Shown: in pieces, positions 23,437 to 32,267 of the stretch
Numbering within the stretch: the stretch's first letter is position 1
Layout of the letters: every line of letters begins with the position of its first letter
From: DATLED01 sp035525495
GTDB taxonomy: Bacteria; Actinomycetota; Acidimicrobiia; Acidimicrobiales; CADCTF01
DNA length: 64,000 nucleotides
Assembly: GCA_035525495.1 (NCBI GenBank)
Contig: DATLED010000027.1
Span: forward strand, 1-64,000
Direction of reading: 5' to 3'
Notes under the pieces: generated by a model
Told to the model about the DNA's origin: nothing
Databases searched by the model: none
Seen by the model: the letters and a program-made list of their open reading frames with translations, nothing else
Translations under genes and position numbers: made by a program

Positions 23437-24294
23437 ATGGGGTCGATCGCGGACATCACCATCGGGGACATCGGCCGCGCACTTTCTCGATACCGACCCG
23501 TCGCCGTCACCGTCGCCATCATCCTCGTGGTGATCGCGCTCCTTCCCGGTCCCCGCCGGGCTGCCCTCTCGGCGCTTCCGACCGCGCCGCCGCCTGCGGC
23601 CGCGGCCGCGGAGACCCCTGCCGGGGACGAAGCCGTGGCCGACTCGACCCTTTCCGCTGACGATCCACCGTCATCCTCCACGTTCGAGTCGTCGCTTTCC
23701 TCCTCCTCCTCCTCGTCGTCCGGGTTCGCGTCGACGCCGCCGTCGTCGAACTTCTCGAGCGACGAGTCGTCGTCCTCGTCGTCCGACTTCAGCTCTCCGT
23801 CTCGAACCGCGGACTTCCCCAGCGGCGACGGCTCGTCGACGACCACCGCCCCGTCACGGCCCTTGAGCATCGTGGAAGGGGGATGGGCGTCTGCGACCGG
23901 CGCCACCCCCGTCGGCTCGACCGGAGTGCCCGACAAGGGACTGCCGGTCGGCAAGCGCATCGGACAGGTCGACAAGTACAGCTTCGTGCGCCTGACCGGT
24001 GACCAGAAGGTGCTCGCTCTGCGGGTGAACGCCCAGGGTGCACGGGCGACGACGGGCAACATCGGGGTGTCCATCTGCCAGATCACCGACTCCGGTTGGC
24101 AGGCGGCGGACAACGTCCCCTCCGACCGGGCGCCGAAGTACGACGTGGCGACGTGTGTCAAGGGCGATCCCGGCGACGGGAAGACGTGGACGTTCAACGT
24201 GCTGACCTTCGCGTCGCCCACGGACGCCCGAGGGCTGGCGCTGGTGCCGACCGGCGACTCGATCGACTACCAGGTGACCTTCGAGCGCACGTAG
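23437..24294 (+). CDS. anchored Ser-rich protein, divergent partner of the importer
   Basis: Unrecognised protein of 285 aa from ATG 23437 (ATG 23428 is also possible). The N-terminus ITIGDIGRALSRYRP plus a transmembrane helix resembles the first 40 residues of the solute-binding protein (LTLGDIGKGFARYRP). A low-complexity region of about 70 residues dominated by Ser and Pro follows. A compact C-terminal domain (from about 165, VGKRIGQVDKYSFVRLTG) looks like an all-beta extracytoplasmic module. It is divergent from the importer and shares its operator, so it is likely an accessory surface protein of the same system. Function unknown. Confidence 0.75.
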   Translation: MGSIADITIGDIGRALSRYRPVAVTVAIILVVIALLPGPRRAALSALPTAPPPAAAAAETPAGDEAVADSTLSADDPPSSSTFESSLSSSSSSSSGFASTPPSSNFSSDESSSSSSDFSSPSRTADFPSGDGSSTTTAPSRPLSIVEGGWASATGATPVGSTGVPDKGLPVGKRIGQVDKYSFVRLTGDQKVLALRVNAQGARATTGNIGVSICQITDSGWQAADNVPSDRAPKYDVATCVKGDPGDGKTWTFNVLTFASPTDARGLALVPTGDSIDYQVTFERT

Positions 24295-24353
24295 CGGGCT
24301 CCGGTCCGCGCGCCCGTCTGCCGATAGGGGTGGTGGCGGGACGGGGCGCGGCG

Positions 24354-24402
24354 GTTCTGGGCGGGTTAAACGACCGCTGCGGTGGTTGATCCCGCCCAGA
24401 AC
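24354..24402. repeat. palindromic intergenic element, family 2 copy A
   Basis: Perfect 12-base arms GTTCTGGGCGGG (24354-24365) and CCCGCCCAGAAC (24391-24402). A nested inner palindrome ACCGC-T-GCGGT lies at 24373-24383. A second copy is at 36316-36368. The element lies between convergent gene ends, so it may serve as a bidirectional terminator; there is no T-run, which is common in high-GC actinobacteria. Confidence 0.75.
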
Positions 24403-24448
24403 GAGGGCGGGCGCGGCCCGCGGCCGCCCGCGACGGCGGGAGGGGCGG

Positions 24449-25222
24449 TCAGAACGTGTCGGCGAGGCCCGCCGCGGCCCGGAAGTGGGTGACCAGGTCG
24501 GGGAGGCGGCAGCGGGCGTTGCGTCCACTCGTCGATGGGACGACGTAGGCGGGACGGCCGCCGAACCCGACCGGCTGCACCCCGGCCACGGCCTTGCGGT
24601 CGACGGCGGCCCGCCAGCCCTCGAGTCCGACGAAGCACACGGCTCCAGGCTGCAGCCACCGCACGAGCCGCTTGACCCGCTCGGCACCGGTTCGGTACTC
24701 CGCTGCGGACAGCTCGGCGCTGGCGACCGTCGCCCGCTTGCACAGGTCGGTCATCCCGACGCCGTGGTGCGCGAGGGCGTGCCGCGCGTCCCGATCGACG
24801 CTGACGAGGCCGGCCTCGATCACCGCCGGCCAGAAGCGGTTGCCAGGTCGTGCGAAACCCACACCGCGTTCGGCGCTGTAGATGCTCGGGTTGAGGCCGC
24901 ACACCAGCAATCGCATCCCGCCGCCGACCGTGTCGGCGAGCGTCATCGCCCTCCCCGCCGACACCTGCACGACGTCGTGTTCGACCGACGCCCGGGTGAC
25001 ATCGAATCCCGCCCCGATGAGCAGGTCGCGCAGGTCCGGCGCCGTCCACCCCGCATGCCCGTCGTAGGGGCCATAGAGGACCTGCACGTCCACCGGGGCC
25101 CCGGGGGCGAGCCCCCGATGGAGGTCGGCCAGCTCCAGGGGGAGACTCGTGCGGGGGACGTGTCGGTAGGTCATGTTCGACCGCGCTCCGGTCTCGTAGC
25201 GATCGACCGTTGCCCGTTCCAC
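24449..25222 (-). CDS. mismatch-specific (Mug-type) uracil/thymine DNA glycosylase
   Basis: A 257-aa protein whose C-terminal 165 residues are a Mug/TDG-family DNA glycosylase: LLVCGLNPSIYSAE (active-site Asn), GRPGNRFW-like ARPGNRFWPAV, GMTDLCKRAT, and the DNA-intercalation motif VPSTSGRNAR. It removes U or T from G mismatches. The first roughly 95 residues (RYETGARSNMTYRHVPR, LHRGLAPGAPVDV) are not part of Mug and resemble the end of a class-I methyltransferase fold. GTG 25222 keeps this segment; ATG 25174 is an alternative. A palindrome follows the stop. Confidence 0.85.
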   Translation of the reverse strand: MERATVDRYETGARSNMTYRHVPRTSLPLELADLHRGLAPGAPVDVQVLYGPYDGHAGWTAPDLRDLLIGAGFDVTRASVEHDVVQVSAGRAMTLADTVGGGMRLLVCGLNPSIYSAERGVGFARPGNRFWPAVIEAGLVSVDRDARHALAHHGVGMTDLCKRATVASAELSAAEYRTGAERVKRLVRWLQPGAVCFVGLEGWRAAVDRKAVAGVQPVGFGGRPAYVVPSTSGRNARCRLPDLVTHFRAAAGLADTF

Positions 25223-25231
25223 CGGCCGAGG

Positions 25232-25807
25232 CTACGGCGCCACGACGTCCACCTCCGTGCCGAAGTCGACGAACCGGAGGTCGAGCATCGGTCCTCGGGG
25301 ACGGCCCGTCCGCAGGCGGGCGATCCGTCCGGCCCGATCGACCCACACGCGGCTCGGTACGCCGTCGGCCGACGGCTCCCCGCCGGCGGCGCGGGAGAGG
25401 AGATCAGCCCATCCGCGAGCACCCGCCGCCCACGACACCGCACCACCGTCGACGGCCGTCCACGACCCCGACCCGGCCGGCCGGACCCACGCCCGACCAT
25501 CGCCGACCACCCGCACGACCGAAGCCGATGCACCGCCCTCGGCCGCGGCCATCGTCGCGATCACCTCGCAGGCCCCGTCCACGAAGGACAGGCGCCCCGA
25601 CAACACCACCGGCGGCCCCGACGAAGGCTCGAACCTGCCCATCAGCCGGGCCGACCCGGCAGCACGCGTCCGAGCGACGACCTCGGCCATCGCAGGGCCC
25701 GGGGCCGGGGCCGCCTCGGGCCGCAACACCCACACCGACGCGCCGAACACCACGAGCAACACCACGACGACTGCGGAGCACCGCAACGAGACCACGGGAC
25801 GCACCAC
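25232..25807 (-). CDS. small membrane-anchored protein, LppX/LprG-like, unknown
   Basis: A protein of about 191 aa with an N-terminal hydrophobic helix (CSAVVVVLLVVFGASVWVL) followed by an extracytoplasmic domain. The strand pattern SARLMGRFEPS, VVLSGRLSFVDGACEV and the final LDLRFVDFGTEVDVVAP match actinobacterial LppX/LprG-type lipid-binding proteins in general appearance, which is a weak assignment. GTG 25807 is chosen because GGAGG lies 5-8 nt upstream; GTG 25822 and 25804 are also in frame. The gene lies 9 bp upstream of the glycosylase gene and probably shares its transcript. Confidence 0.6.
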   Translation of the reverse strand: MVRPVVSLRCSAVVVVLLVVFGASVWVLRPEAAPAPGPAMAEVVARTRAAGSARLMGRFEPSSGPPVVLSGRLSFVDGACEVIATMAAAEGGASASVVRVVGDGRAWVRPAGSGSWTAVDGGAVSWAAGARGWADLLSRAAGGEPSADGVPSRVWVDRAGRIARLRTGRPRGPMLDLRFVDFGTEVDVVAP

Positions 25808-25934
25808 GCCACCTCCACCCACACCACCGGCCGACAGAAGGGGCAGGCGAACCTGCGAGGCGGCGAGCGGCCGAAGTGAGCCCGCACGAGCAACCTAACC
25901 CGAGGGTGCGACACGAACAACGCCGCGCCGACTC

Positions 25935-27563
25935 CTAGAGTCCGAGGGCCACGCCTCCCAAGCTTCGGGGGTCGGCGGCCCCGGCCAAGGCACCGGTGGG
26001 TTCGAAAGAGATCAGATGGGCGTGCCCGAAGTCCCCGCCCCAAGAGCGGCTCCGCACCACGCGATGCCCCAGCGCCTCGAGCCCCGGGAACCACCCGCCG
26101 GGCGCGTGCTCCTCGATCGCCACCCGGACGTCACCACCCGCCTGCCAGACGTCGTAGCCGACCTCCGCACCTGCCAGCACCCAGCGGGCGGCCGCGAGGG
26201 ATGCCGCCGGATCCGCACCCATCCCGTACCGGCGCATCAGGAGCTGCAACAGCACCTGCGGTTGGCTGTCACCGCCCATCGTGCCGAGCACGCAGTCGAG
26301 CGTCCCGTCGAGGTGGGTCACCAGCGCCGGTGCCAGCGTGTGCGGCGGCCGCCGCCGAGGGCCGTACTCGGCGGGATGGCCCGGCTCGAGCGAGAACCCG
26401 CAACCCCGGTTCTGCAGGAAGATCCGCGTCGACGGTTCGATCAGCATCGACCCGAACCCGCTGTAGTTCGACTGGATGAACGACACGCCCATGCCGGATC
26501 CGTCGGCAGTGCACAGGGAGATCGTCCCGCCGCCGACGTATCGCTCCCCCGGTCCGAAGGAGGCCACGCGGGACGGCGACACCGCATCGCGCCGGGTCGC
26601 GAGGAGGGAGGCATCGAGCAACGAAGCGCCATCGGCGTCCTCGTGGAGCACGTCGACCCGGTCGTGGCCGGCCTGACGCGCCACCTCGATCAACTGGTGC
26701 GCCCACTGCGGATCGGACGGGTCGTCCGCAGGGAACGACGGCAGCGACGACGCCATCCACGCGCCGGCCAGGGTGAGGTACCCCTGCGAGTTCGGCGGGA
26801 TCGTCCAGAGCCGCCGCGACCACCGAGGCACGTCCAGCGACAACCCCGCCACCCACTCGGCGTTCGGCGTCGACAGGTCCGATGACACGTACTCGCCATC
26901 CCCGAGGGCCAACAGCCCCTCGCCGAACTCGCCCTCGTAGAAGCCCGCCCGTCCCGATGTCGCCACCGCCCCCATCGCCCGCGCCACGCCGGGACGCCTC
27001 ATCACCGCGCCCGGGAACAGCGCCTCGCCCGACGGGTAGTCCCTTGTGGCGTCGCTGTCGACGGCGGCAAGCCCGCGGGCCGACATGGCCAGCGTCGGCG
27101 AGATGGCGAACCCGTCGTCGGCCAGCAAGCGCGCCGGCTCGAGCAGGTCGGCGAGCGGCAGCGTCCCGAAGCGGTCGTGCAGCGCGCACCACCCGTCGAC
27201 GCATCCCGGCACCGGCACCGCGCCGATGTCCCCGCGCCGCGGCACCGACGTGAACCCCGCGTCGCGCAACCGGTCAGGCGACGCACCCGAGCCCGATCGA
27301 CCGGAAGCGTTCAGCACCGCCGGAACCTCGAACCCGGGCCCGTGCACGAGAGCGAACAGGTCGCCGCCCATCCCGCACATGTGCTGCGTCGTAACGGCGA
27401 GCACGGCCGAGGTGGCGATCGCGGCGTCGACGGCGTTCCCGCCCGCTCGCAACATCGCGATGCCGGCCGACGAGGCGAGGTGATCGACCGAGCACACCAT
27501 CCCGCCGACCGCGTATCGGGTGGTGAACGGCGCGAGAGCGACCACGGCGCCACCGTATTCCAA
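25935..27563 (-). CDS. ggt: gamma-glutamyltransferase family protein
   Basis: Ntn-hydrolase of 542 aa resembling gamma-glutamyltranspeptidase. The N-terminal HLASSAGIAMLRAGGNAVDAA and HMCGMGGDLFAL are family signatures. The autocleavage/catalytic Thr should be the one in VGGGTISLCTAD, followed by VSFIQSNYSGFGS. No signal peptide is present, unlike the classical periplasmic enzyme, so a cytosolic amidohydrolase or cephalosporin-acylase-like role is possible. The start is uncertain: TTG 27563 as given, or GTG 27545. It lies 21 bp from the ABC permease gene upstream. Confidence 0.85.
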   Translation of the reverse strand: MEYGGAVVALAPFTTRYAVGGMVCSVDHLASSAGIAMLRAGGNAVDAAIATSAVLAVTTQHMCGMGGDLFALVHGPGFEVPAVLNASGRSGSGASPDRLRDAGFTSVPRRGDIGAVPVPGCVDGWCALHDRFGTLPLADLLEPARLLADDGFAISPTLAMSARGLAAVDSDATRDYPSGEALFPGAVMRRPGVARAMGAVATSGRAGFYEGEFGEGLLALGDGEYVSSDLSTPNAEWVAGLSLDVPRWSRRLWTIPPNSQGYLTLAGAWMASSLPSFPADDPSDPQWAHQLIEVARQAGHDRVDVLHEDADGASLLDASLLATRRDAVSPSRVASFGPGERYVGGGTISLCTADGSGMGVSFIQSNYSGFGSMLIEPSTRIFLQNRGCGFSLEPGHPAEYGPRRRPPHTLAPALVTHLDGTLDCVLGTMGGDSQPQVLLQLLMRRYGMGADPAASLAAARWVLAGAEVGYDVWQAGGDVRVAIEEHAPGGWFPGLEALGHRVVRSRSWGGDFGHAHLISFEPTGALAGAADPRSLGGVALGL

Positions 27564-27584
27564 CGCCGTGGAGCGACGGACGGC

Positions 27585-28352
27585 CTACGCCGCAGTCCAC
27601 ACCGCGCCGCTGGTGTAGCGCTTCAGCCCGGCGTGGAACGTCGCCCATCCAAGGGCGACGAAGAACGTCGCGACGGCGAGCAGCGTCGCCGCGAGCCGAG
27701 GGTCGAAGTCGTCGACGAGGCGCGCGGGGATCGTTGCCACGAACGCGGCCGGCAGCACCGTGGAGAGGAACAGCTTGGCGCCGCCGCCGAACACGTCGAC
27801 CGGGTACGCGGCGAACATCAACATGGCGTGGAAGCCGAGCTCGCCGGCGTCGTCGCGCCCGGCGAAGAAGCTCAGCGAGCCGGTGGCGACGAGGAAACCG
27901 GTGAGGAGCGCGGCCGACGCGATGACGCCGACGACGAAGATCGCGGTCCGTTCGAACGACGGATGGCCGGCGACGGCGAACAGCACCACCCCGAAGGCGA
28001 TGTCCCCGAGGTTCGTCGTGTTGATGCGTCGCAGCAGGAGGTGGCCGAGGGGCTGCACCGGGAGGGCCAGCGCGGCATCGAGCTCGCCCGCGGCCGCCAG
28101 CCTGCCGATGGCCCGCGCGTTGGCCAGCAGCCCGAGAACGATCCCGCCGGCGGTCGTGAGGATGGCGAGGAGCAGCAGCACGCGAGGCGTGTCCCACCCG
28201 CGCACGGCCCCGACGCGGCGAAAGAACAGTGCCCAGAACAGGACCCATGCGACGTCGTTCACGACCATGGTCGTCACCTGGGTCCAGAAGCCGGCGCGGT
28301 TGGCCCACGACTCGAGGAACGCCGCCCGGGACGTTGCCAGGAGCCCTCTCAT
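27585..28352 (-). CDS. ABC-2 type permease (ABC2_membrane_6-like), subunit 2
   Basis: Integral membrane protein of 255 aa with six hydrophobic helices. Features such as GELDAALALPVQPLGHLLLRRI and AYPVDVFGGGAKLF are typical of the PF06182-type permeases that work in pairs with one ATPase. It is the third gene of a three-gene exporter operon; ATG 28352 overlaps the stop of the preceding permease (ATGA). The likely role is export of a hydrophobic compound or lipid, but the substrate cannot be predicted. Confidence 0.88.
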   Translation of the reverse strand: MRGLLATSRAAFLESWANRAGFWTQVTTMVVNDVAWVLFWALFFRRVGAVRGWDTPRVLLLLAILTTAGGIVLGLLANARAIGRLAAAGELDAALALPVQPLGHLLLRRINTTNLGDIAFGVVLFAVAGHPSFERTAIFVVGVIASAALLTGFLVATGSLSFFAGRDDAGELGFHAMLMFAAYPVDVFGGGAKLFLSTVLPAAFVATIPARLVDDFDPRLAATLLAVATFFVALGWATFHAGLKRYTSGAVWTAA

Positions 28353-29131
28353 CCGCCGACCACCTGCAGCCGCCGCTCGCCGCGAGCGAACACGCCGACC
28401 GCGAGAGCCGACAGGACAACGAACCAGAACGCTTGCACCAGGAGCAGCCATGGTTCGACGTGTCCGGAAGCGAGGCGCGACGGCGCGTAGGCCATCGCCA
28501 TGAACGGCAGCCGCAAGGCGATCTCGCGCATCACCGCCGGCAGGACCTCCAACGGCAGGAGCATCCCACCGACGATGAACACGAGCTTCTGGTAGAGGAA
28601 CCACGTCGAGCGGGCATCGCGGATCCAGAACGAAGCCGCCGCGAAGGCATGCTGGGCCACGAGGTTGCACGCGATCGCCAACACCAACGAGGGCGCGGCC
28701 AGCAGGAGTCCCAACGGTCTCGGCGGAGCACCGCCGAGGACGCACGCGTAGGCGACGCCGATGGCGCCGCAGATGGCGAGGCGTGGGAGGCACCGGCCGA
28801 GCTCGGTCGCCACCCGCAGGCCGAGCACGCTGATCGGCCGCAGCAGCTCGACGGCGATCGCTCCGGAGGCGATGTCCTCGCCGGTCTCTTCGATCAGCCG
28901 CGTGTTCATCGTGACGGTCGCCGCCTCGGAGGTGGCCACGTACCAGGTGAGGGCGACGGCCGTGTAGCCGGCGACGGTGCCACCGTTCGCCTGCGTCGCC
29001 GTCCGCCACAGCGTCGAGAGGACCGAGACCACGGCGAGGTAGAAGAACACGGTGACGAAGAGCCCGCCGGGCTCGGCCATCGTCCGGCGGGCGGCCGTCG
29101 CCGCGCTGATCCGCAGGGCGCGGACGATCAC
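28349..29131 (-). CDS. ABC-2 type permease, subunit 1
   Basis: Membrane protein of 260 aa with six predicted helices. The cytosolic segment GEDIASGAIAVELLRPISVLG (Arg-Pro) is the hallmark of this permease family. GTG 29131 is chosen because it overlaps the ATPase stop (GTGA); a long upstream extension in the same frame is an antisense-like shadow of the ATPase gene. It pairs with the next gene to form a heterodimeric exporter channel. Confidence 0.88.
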   Translation of the reverse strand: MIVRALRISAATAARRTMAEPGGLFVTVFFYLAVVSVLSTLWRTATQANGGTVAGYTAVALTWYVATSEAATVTMNTRLIEETGEDIASGAIAVELLRPISVLGLRVATELGRCLPRLAICGAIGVAYACVLGGAPPRPLGLLLAAPSLVLAIACNLVAQHAFAAASFWIRDARSTWFLYQKLVFIVGGMLLPLEVLPAVMREIALRLPFMAMAYAPSRLASGHVEPWLLLVQAFWFVVLSALAVGVFARGERRLQVVGG

Positions 29132-30072
29132 GTCGTCCGCGGTGCGTCGTAGATGGAGCCGATCACCTGCTCGAGGGGTGGGTCGACGATCGACAGGTCC
29201 GTGACCGGGAGCGCCGCCAGGAGCTCGTCGACGATCCCCCGCACGGCGCGCCGCGTCGTGTCGACGACGAGCTTCACGGTCGTAGGTGTCTGCTCGGTGA
29301 CGGTGACCCCGTCGAGGACGACGGGAGCGATGGCGTGCTCGAGGCTGACCTCGACGAGCTTGGTGGACAGGATCGACCGGCGCATGGCGGCGACGTCGTC
29401 GTCGTAGATCACCGCCCCGTGGTTGATGACGATCACCCGCCGGGCCACGTGCTCGATGTCGGCGACATCGTGGGAGGTCAGGAAGATCGTCGTCCCGTGG
29501 TCCTCGTTGAGTCGGACGAGGAGCTCGCGGAACCGCTGCTTGCCGACGAGGTCGAGGCCGATCGTCGGCTCGTCGAGGAACAGGATGTCGGGCTGGTGGA
29601 GGAGGCAGGCCGCCAGCTCGCACCGCATGCGTTGACCGAGCGACAGGTTGCGGACCGGGGTGTCGAAGAGGTCGCTCGCCTCGAGCAGCTCGCCGAGCTC
29701 GCCGGTACGCCGGACGAAGGCGTGGTCGTCGACGCCGAAGATGGCGGCCAGCATCCGCAGCGACTGTCGCGGCGTGAGCTCCGTCCAGAGCTGCGAGCGC
29801 TGGCCGAACAGCGTGCCGATCCGCTTGGCGAGCTGCTTACGCTCCTGCCACGGGACGAGTCCGAGGACGCGCACGGCGCCGCTCGTCGGGTGGAGGATGC
29901 CGGTGAGCATCTTGATCGAGGTCGACTTCCCGGCGCCGTTCGGTCCGATGTAGGCGAGGCGCTCGCCGGCGACGGCGGAGAAGGCGAGGTCCCGGACGGC
30001 GTCGACCGTACGGCGCTTGCGTCCGCGGCCGGTGGTGAACGTCTTCGACAGCCCGTCGACCTCGATGGTCAT
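29128..30072 (-). CDS. ABC-2 exporter ATP-binding protein
   Basis: ATPase of 314 aa starting MTIEVDGLSKTF at ATG 30072. Walker A IGPNGAGKST, Q-loop GQRSQLW, signature LSLGQRMRCELA, Walker B ILFLDEPTIGLD and the H-loop LTSHD are intact. A C-terminal domain of about 80 residues follows, as in daunorubicin-resistance/NodI-type ATPases. The insert TTGRGRKRRTVDAV after the first strand is typical of the subgroup paired with PF06182 permeases. First gene of the exporter operon. Confidence 0.93.
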   Translation of the reverse strand: MTIEVDGLSKTFTTGRGRKRRTVDAVRDLAFSAVAGERLAYIGPNGAGKSTSIKMLTGILHPTSGAVRVLGLVPWQERKQLAKRIGTLFGQRSQLWTELTPRQSLRMLAAIFGVDDHAFVRRTGELGELLEASDLFDTPVRNLSLGQRMRCELAACLLHQPDILFLDEPTIGLDLVGKQRFRELLVRLNEDHGTTIFLTSHDVADIEHVARRVIVINHGAVIYDDDVAAMRRSILSTKLVEVSLEHAIAPVVLDGVTVTEQTPTTVKLVVDTTRRAVRGIVDELLAALPVTDLSIVDPPLEQVIGSIYDAPRTT

Positions 30073-30159
30073 GACGCAGTGTGCCGCGCCGCGGTGCGGC
30101 GGCGGCGGCAATTTCACGATGGCGTTCGTAGTCGCCGCAGGCGCCACTGCAACGCGGCT
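30073..30159. other. short intergenic spacer before the exporter operon
   Basis: An 87-bp gap between the FadD-type ligase stop and the ATPase start. It contains a GC-rich imperfect hairpin near 30079-30100 (GCCGCGCCGCGGTGCGGC). That stem could end the ligase transcript or sit in the exporter leader. No convincing -35/-10 pair was seen. Confidence 0.3.
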
Positions 30160-31710
30160 TCAGACGAGCTTGCTCTGGTGGCCTTCCCAGTACTTGTCGC
30201 GCAGGAGGCGCTTGTAGAGCTTGCCGGTGGGGTGGCGGGGGAGCTCGGCCTGGAAGTCGATCGAACGGGGGGCCTTGAAGCCGGCGAGGTGCTCCTTGCA
30301 GAACGCCAGCAGCTCCCGCTCGAGCTCGGGCCCGGCGTCGTCCATCGACACGGGCTGGACGACGGCCTTGACCTCTTCGCCGAAGTCCTCGTTGGGGATG
30401 CCGAAGACGGCGACGTCCATGACCTTGGGGTGCATCGTCAGCACGTTCTCGGCTTCCTGCGGATAGATGTTGACGCCGCCCGAGATGATCATGTTCGCCT
30501 TCCGGTCGGTGAGGAACAGGAAGCCGTCGTCGTCGACGTACCCGATGTCGCCGAGCGTCGACCAGTCCGAGTGATCGGGGTGCCGCGAGTTCTTCGTCTT
30601 CTCCGGATCGTTGTGGTACTCGAAGTTGGTGGCGCCCTCGAAGTAGATCGTTCCGGACTCGTAGCGGGGCAGCTCCTTCCCCTCCTCGTCACAGATGTGC
30701 ATGACGCCGGTGAGCGCCTTGCCGACCGTGCCCTTGTGGGCCATCCACTCCTCGGAGTTGCAGGCGACGAAGCCGTTGCCCTCGGTCCCCGCGTAGTACT
30801 CGAAGATCACCGGACCCCACCAGGCGATCATCTGCTCCTTCACCGGGATCGGGCATGGAGCGGCGGCGTGGATGACCGTCTGCAGCGACGACACGTCGAA
30901 CTGGTCGCGCTCGGCCTGATCGAGCTTCAACATCCGCACGAACATCGTCGGGACGACCTGGGTGTGGGTGATCTTGAACTTCTCGATGTTGCGCAGGTAC
31001 TCGACCGGGTCGAAGTGCTCCATGACGACGACGGTGCCGCCGAGGCGGATCACGGCCATGACGAAGCGCAGCGGCGCGGCGTGGTACATCGGCGCCGGCG
31101 ACAGGTACCTCGTGTCGGCGGTGAAGCCGTAGAGGAACTGCCCGAGCATGGCGACGCCGCCGGGGTTGTCGCCGAAGGTCGCCTTGGCGAGCGGTGCCTT
31201 GACGCCCTTCGGACGGCCGGTGGTGCCGGAGCTGTAGAGCATGTCGGTGCCCTCGAGCTGCTCGGCCAGCGGCGCGGTCGGATATCCGGAGACGGTCTGC
31301 TCGAACGACTCGAAGCCGTCGATGGTGCCGCCGACCATCAGGCGGGTGTGCACGTTCGGGATCTTGTCGGACAGCTCGGCCGCGAGCTCCCGCTTCTCCG
31401 TCGACGTGATGAGCGCCTTGGCCTCGCAGTCGTTGAGGATGTACTCGGCCTCGCCGACGGTGAGCCGGCTGCTGACGCACGTGTAGTAGAGCCCGGACCG
31501 CTGCGCCGCCCACGTCGCCTCGAGGTACCGCGCGTTGTTCTCCATGCAGATGGCGATGGAGTCACCGGGCCGGATGCCACGGTCGTAGAGGAGCTGCGCG
31601 AGCTGGTTCGAGCGGTCGTCGAGCTGCTGGTAGGTGACCTCTTCGCCGGTGCCCGCCATGACGTAGGCCACCTTGTCCGGCTGGTTCTTCGCGTGCTCTC
31701 CCGGGTGCAT
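30160..31710 (-). CDS. long-chain-type acyl-CoA synthetase (FadD-like)
   Basis: AMP-forming CoA ligase of 516 aa. The P-loop YSSGTTGRPKGV is near 172-183; YYAGTEG, LGDIGYVDDDGFL, DRKANMIISGGVNIYPQE and the catalytic PRHPTGKLYKR are all intact. Minus-strand TAGAGT (31722-31717) lies 6 nt before ATG 31710, giving a leaderless promoter inside the end of the Nudix gene. It resembles the ligase at 8261 and could feed the same or parallel acyl-CoA pathways; specificity unknown. Confidence 0.93.
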   Translation of the reverse strand: MHPGEHAKNQPDKVAYVMAGTGEEVTYQQLDDRSNQLAQLLYDRGIRPGDSIAICMENNARYLEATWAAQRSGLYYTCVSSRLTVGEAEYILNDCEAKALITSTEKRELAAELSDKIPNVHTRLMVGGTIDGFESFEQTVSGYPTAPLAEQLEGTDMLYSSGTTGRPKGVKAPLAKATFGDNPGGVAMLGQFLYGFTADTRYLSPAPMYHAAPLRFVMAVIRLGGTVVVMEHFDPVEYLRNIEKFKITHTQVVPTMFVRMLKLDQAERDQFDVSSLQTVIHAAAPCPIPVKEQMIAWWGPVIFEYYAGTEGNGFVACNSEEWMAHKGTVGKALTGVMHICDEEGKELPRYESGTIYFEGATNFEYHNDPEKTKNSRHPDHSDWSTLGDIGYVDDDGFLFLTDRKANMIISGGVNIYPQEAENVLTMHPKVMDVAVFGIPNEDFGEEVKAVVQPVSMDDAGPELERELLAFCKEHLAGFKAPRSIDFQAELPRHPTGKLYKRLLRDKYWEGHQSKLV

Positions 31711-31719
31711 GGCTGGACT

Positions 31720-32262
31720 CTACCGACGTGGGCCAAGGGCCCTCAGCGCCCCCGACAGGCCGGCGTCGGAGGCGGCGACGGCCTCGTCCCAGTCGAACCA
31801 GCGGCACTCCTGGCTCTCGTCGGGCGGCGGCGCGGGATCGGCGTCGGGATCGTCGGCCACGAGGACGTAGCGGACGTCGAGGTGGAAGTGCCCCTTCGGT
31901 CCGTCGTGGGCGTCGACGTGGGCGATCATGGGCGGGGTCGTGGCGTGGTGGAGCGCCAGGCCGGTCTCCTCGATCGCCTCCCGGAGAGCGGCCTCCGCGG
32001 GGTGCTCGCCGGGATCGAGGTGCCCGCCGGGTTGGAGCCAGAGCTGCATGCGCTTGTGGAGGTGGAGGACGACCCCCCGGTGGCCGATCACGATGGCGCT
32101 GGCGGTCACGTGGACGGGGTCCGCGTCCTCGTCGAAGGGACGTTCGAGCCGGGCGAGCTCGACGGCGAAGCGTTCGATCGACCGTCGCTCGCGCTCGTCG
32201 ACGGGTGTCCTCGCGGTGATGGCGGCGATGAGCTCGACGGGATCCATGCGGGGAAGGATCAT
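31720..32262 (-). CDS. Nudix hydrolase
   Basis: A 180-aa Nudix-fold pyrophosphohydrolase with an intact Nudix box: GGHLDPGEHPAEAALREAIEE followed by TGL, that is GX5EX7REUXEEXGU. The N-terminal helix-rich segment and HVTASAIVIGHRGVVLHLHKR are typical of actinobacterial NUDIX proteins of undefined substrate. Start ATG 32262 lies only 5 bp from the divergent ATG 32268; ATG 32247 is an alternative that widens the gap. Confidence 0.88.
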   Translation of the reverse strand: MILPRMDPVELIAAITARTPVDERERRSIERFAVELARLERPFDEDADPVHVTASAIVIGHRGVVLHLHKRMQLWLQPGGHLDPGEHPAEAALREAIEETGLALHHATTPPMIAHVDAHDGPKGHFHLDVRYVLVADDPDADPAPPPDESQECRWFDWDEAVAASDAGLSGALRALGPRR

Positions 32263-32267
32263 GGCTG

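Noticed and set aside
23640..23850. Microsatellite of TCC/TCG triplets as a separate repeat element
   Set aside because: It is in-frame coding for the Ser-rich linker of the anchored protein, so it is kept as part of that gene.
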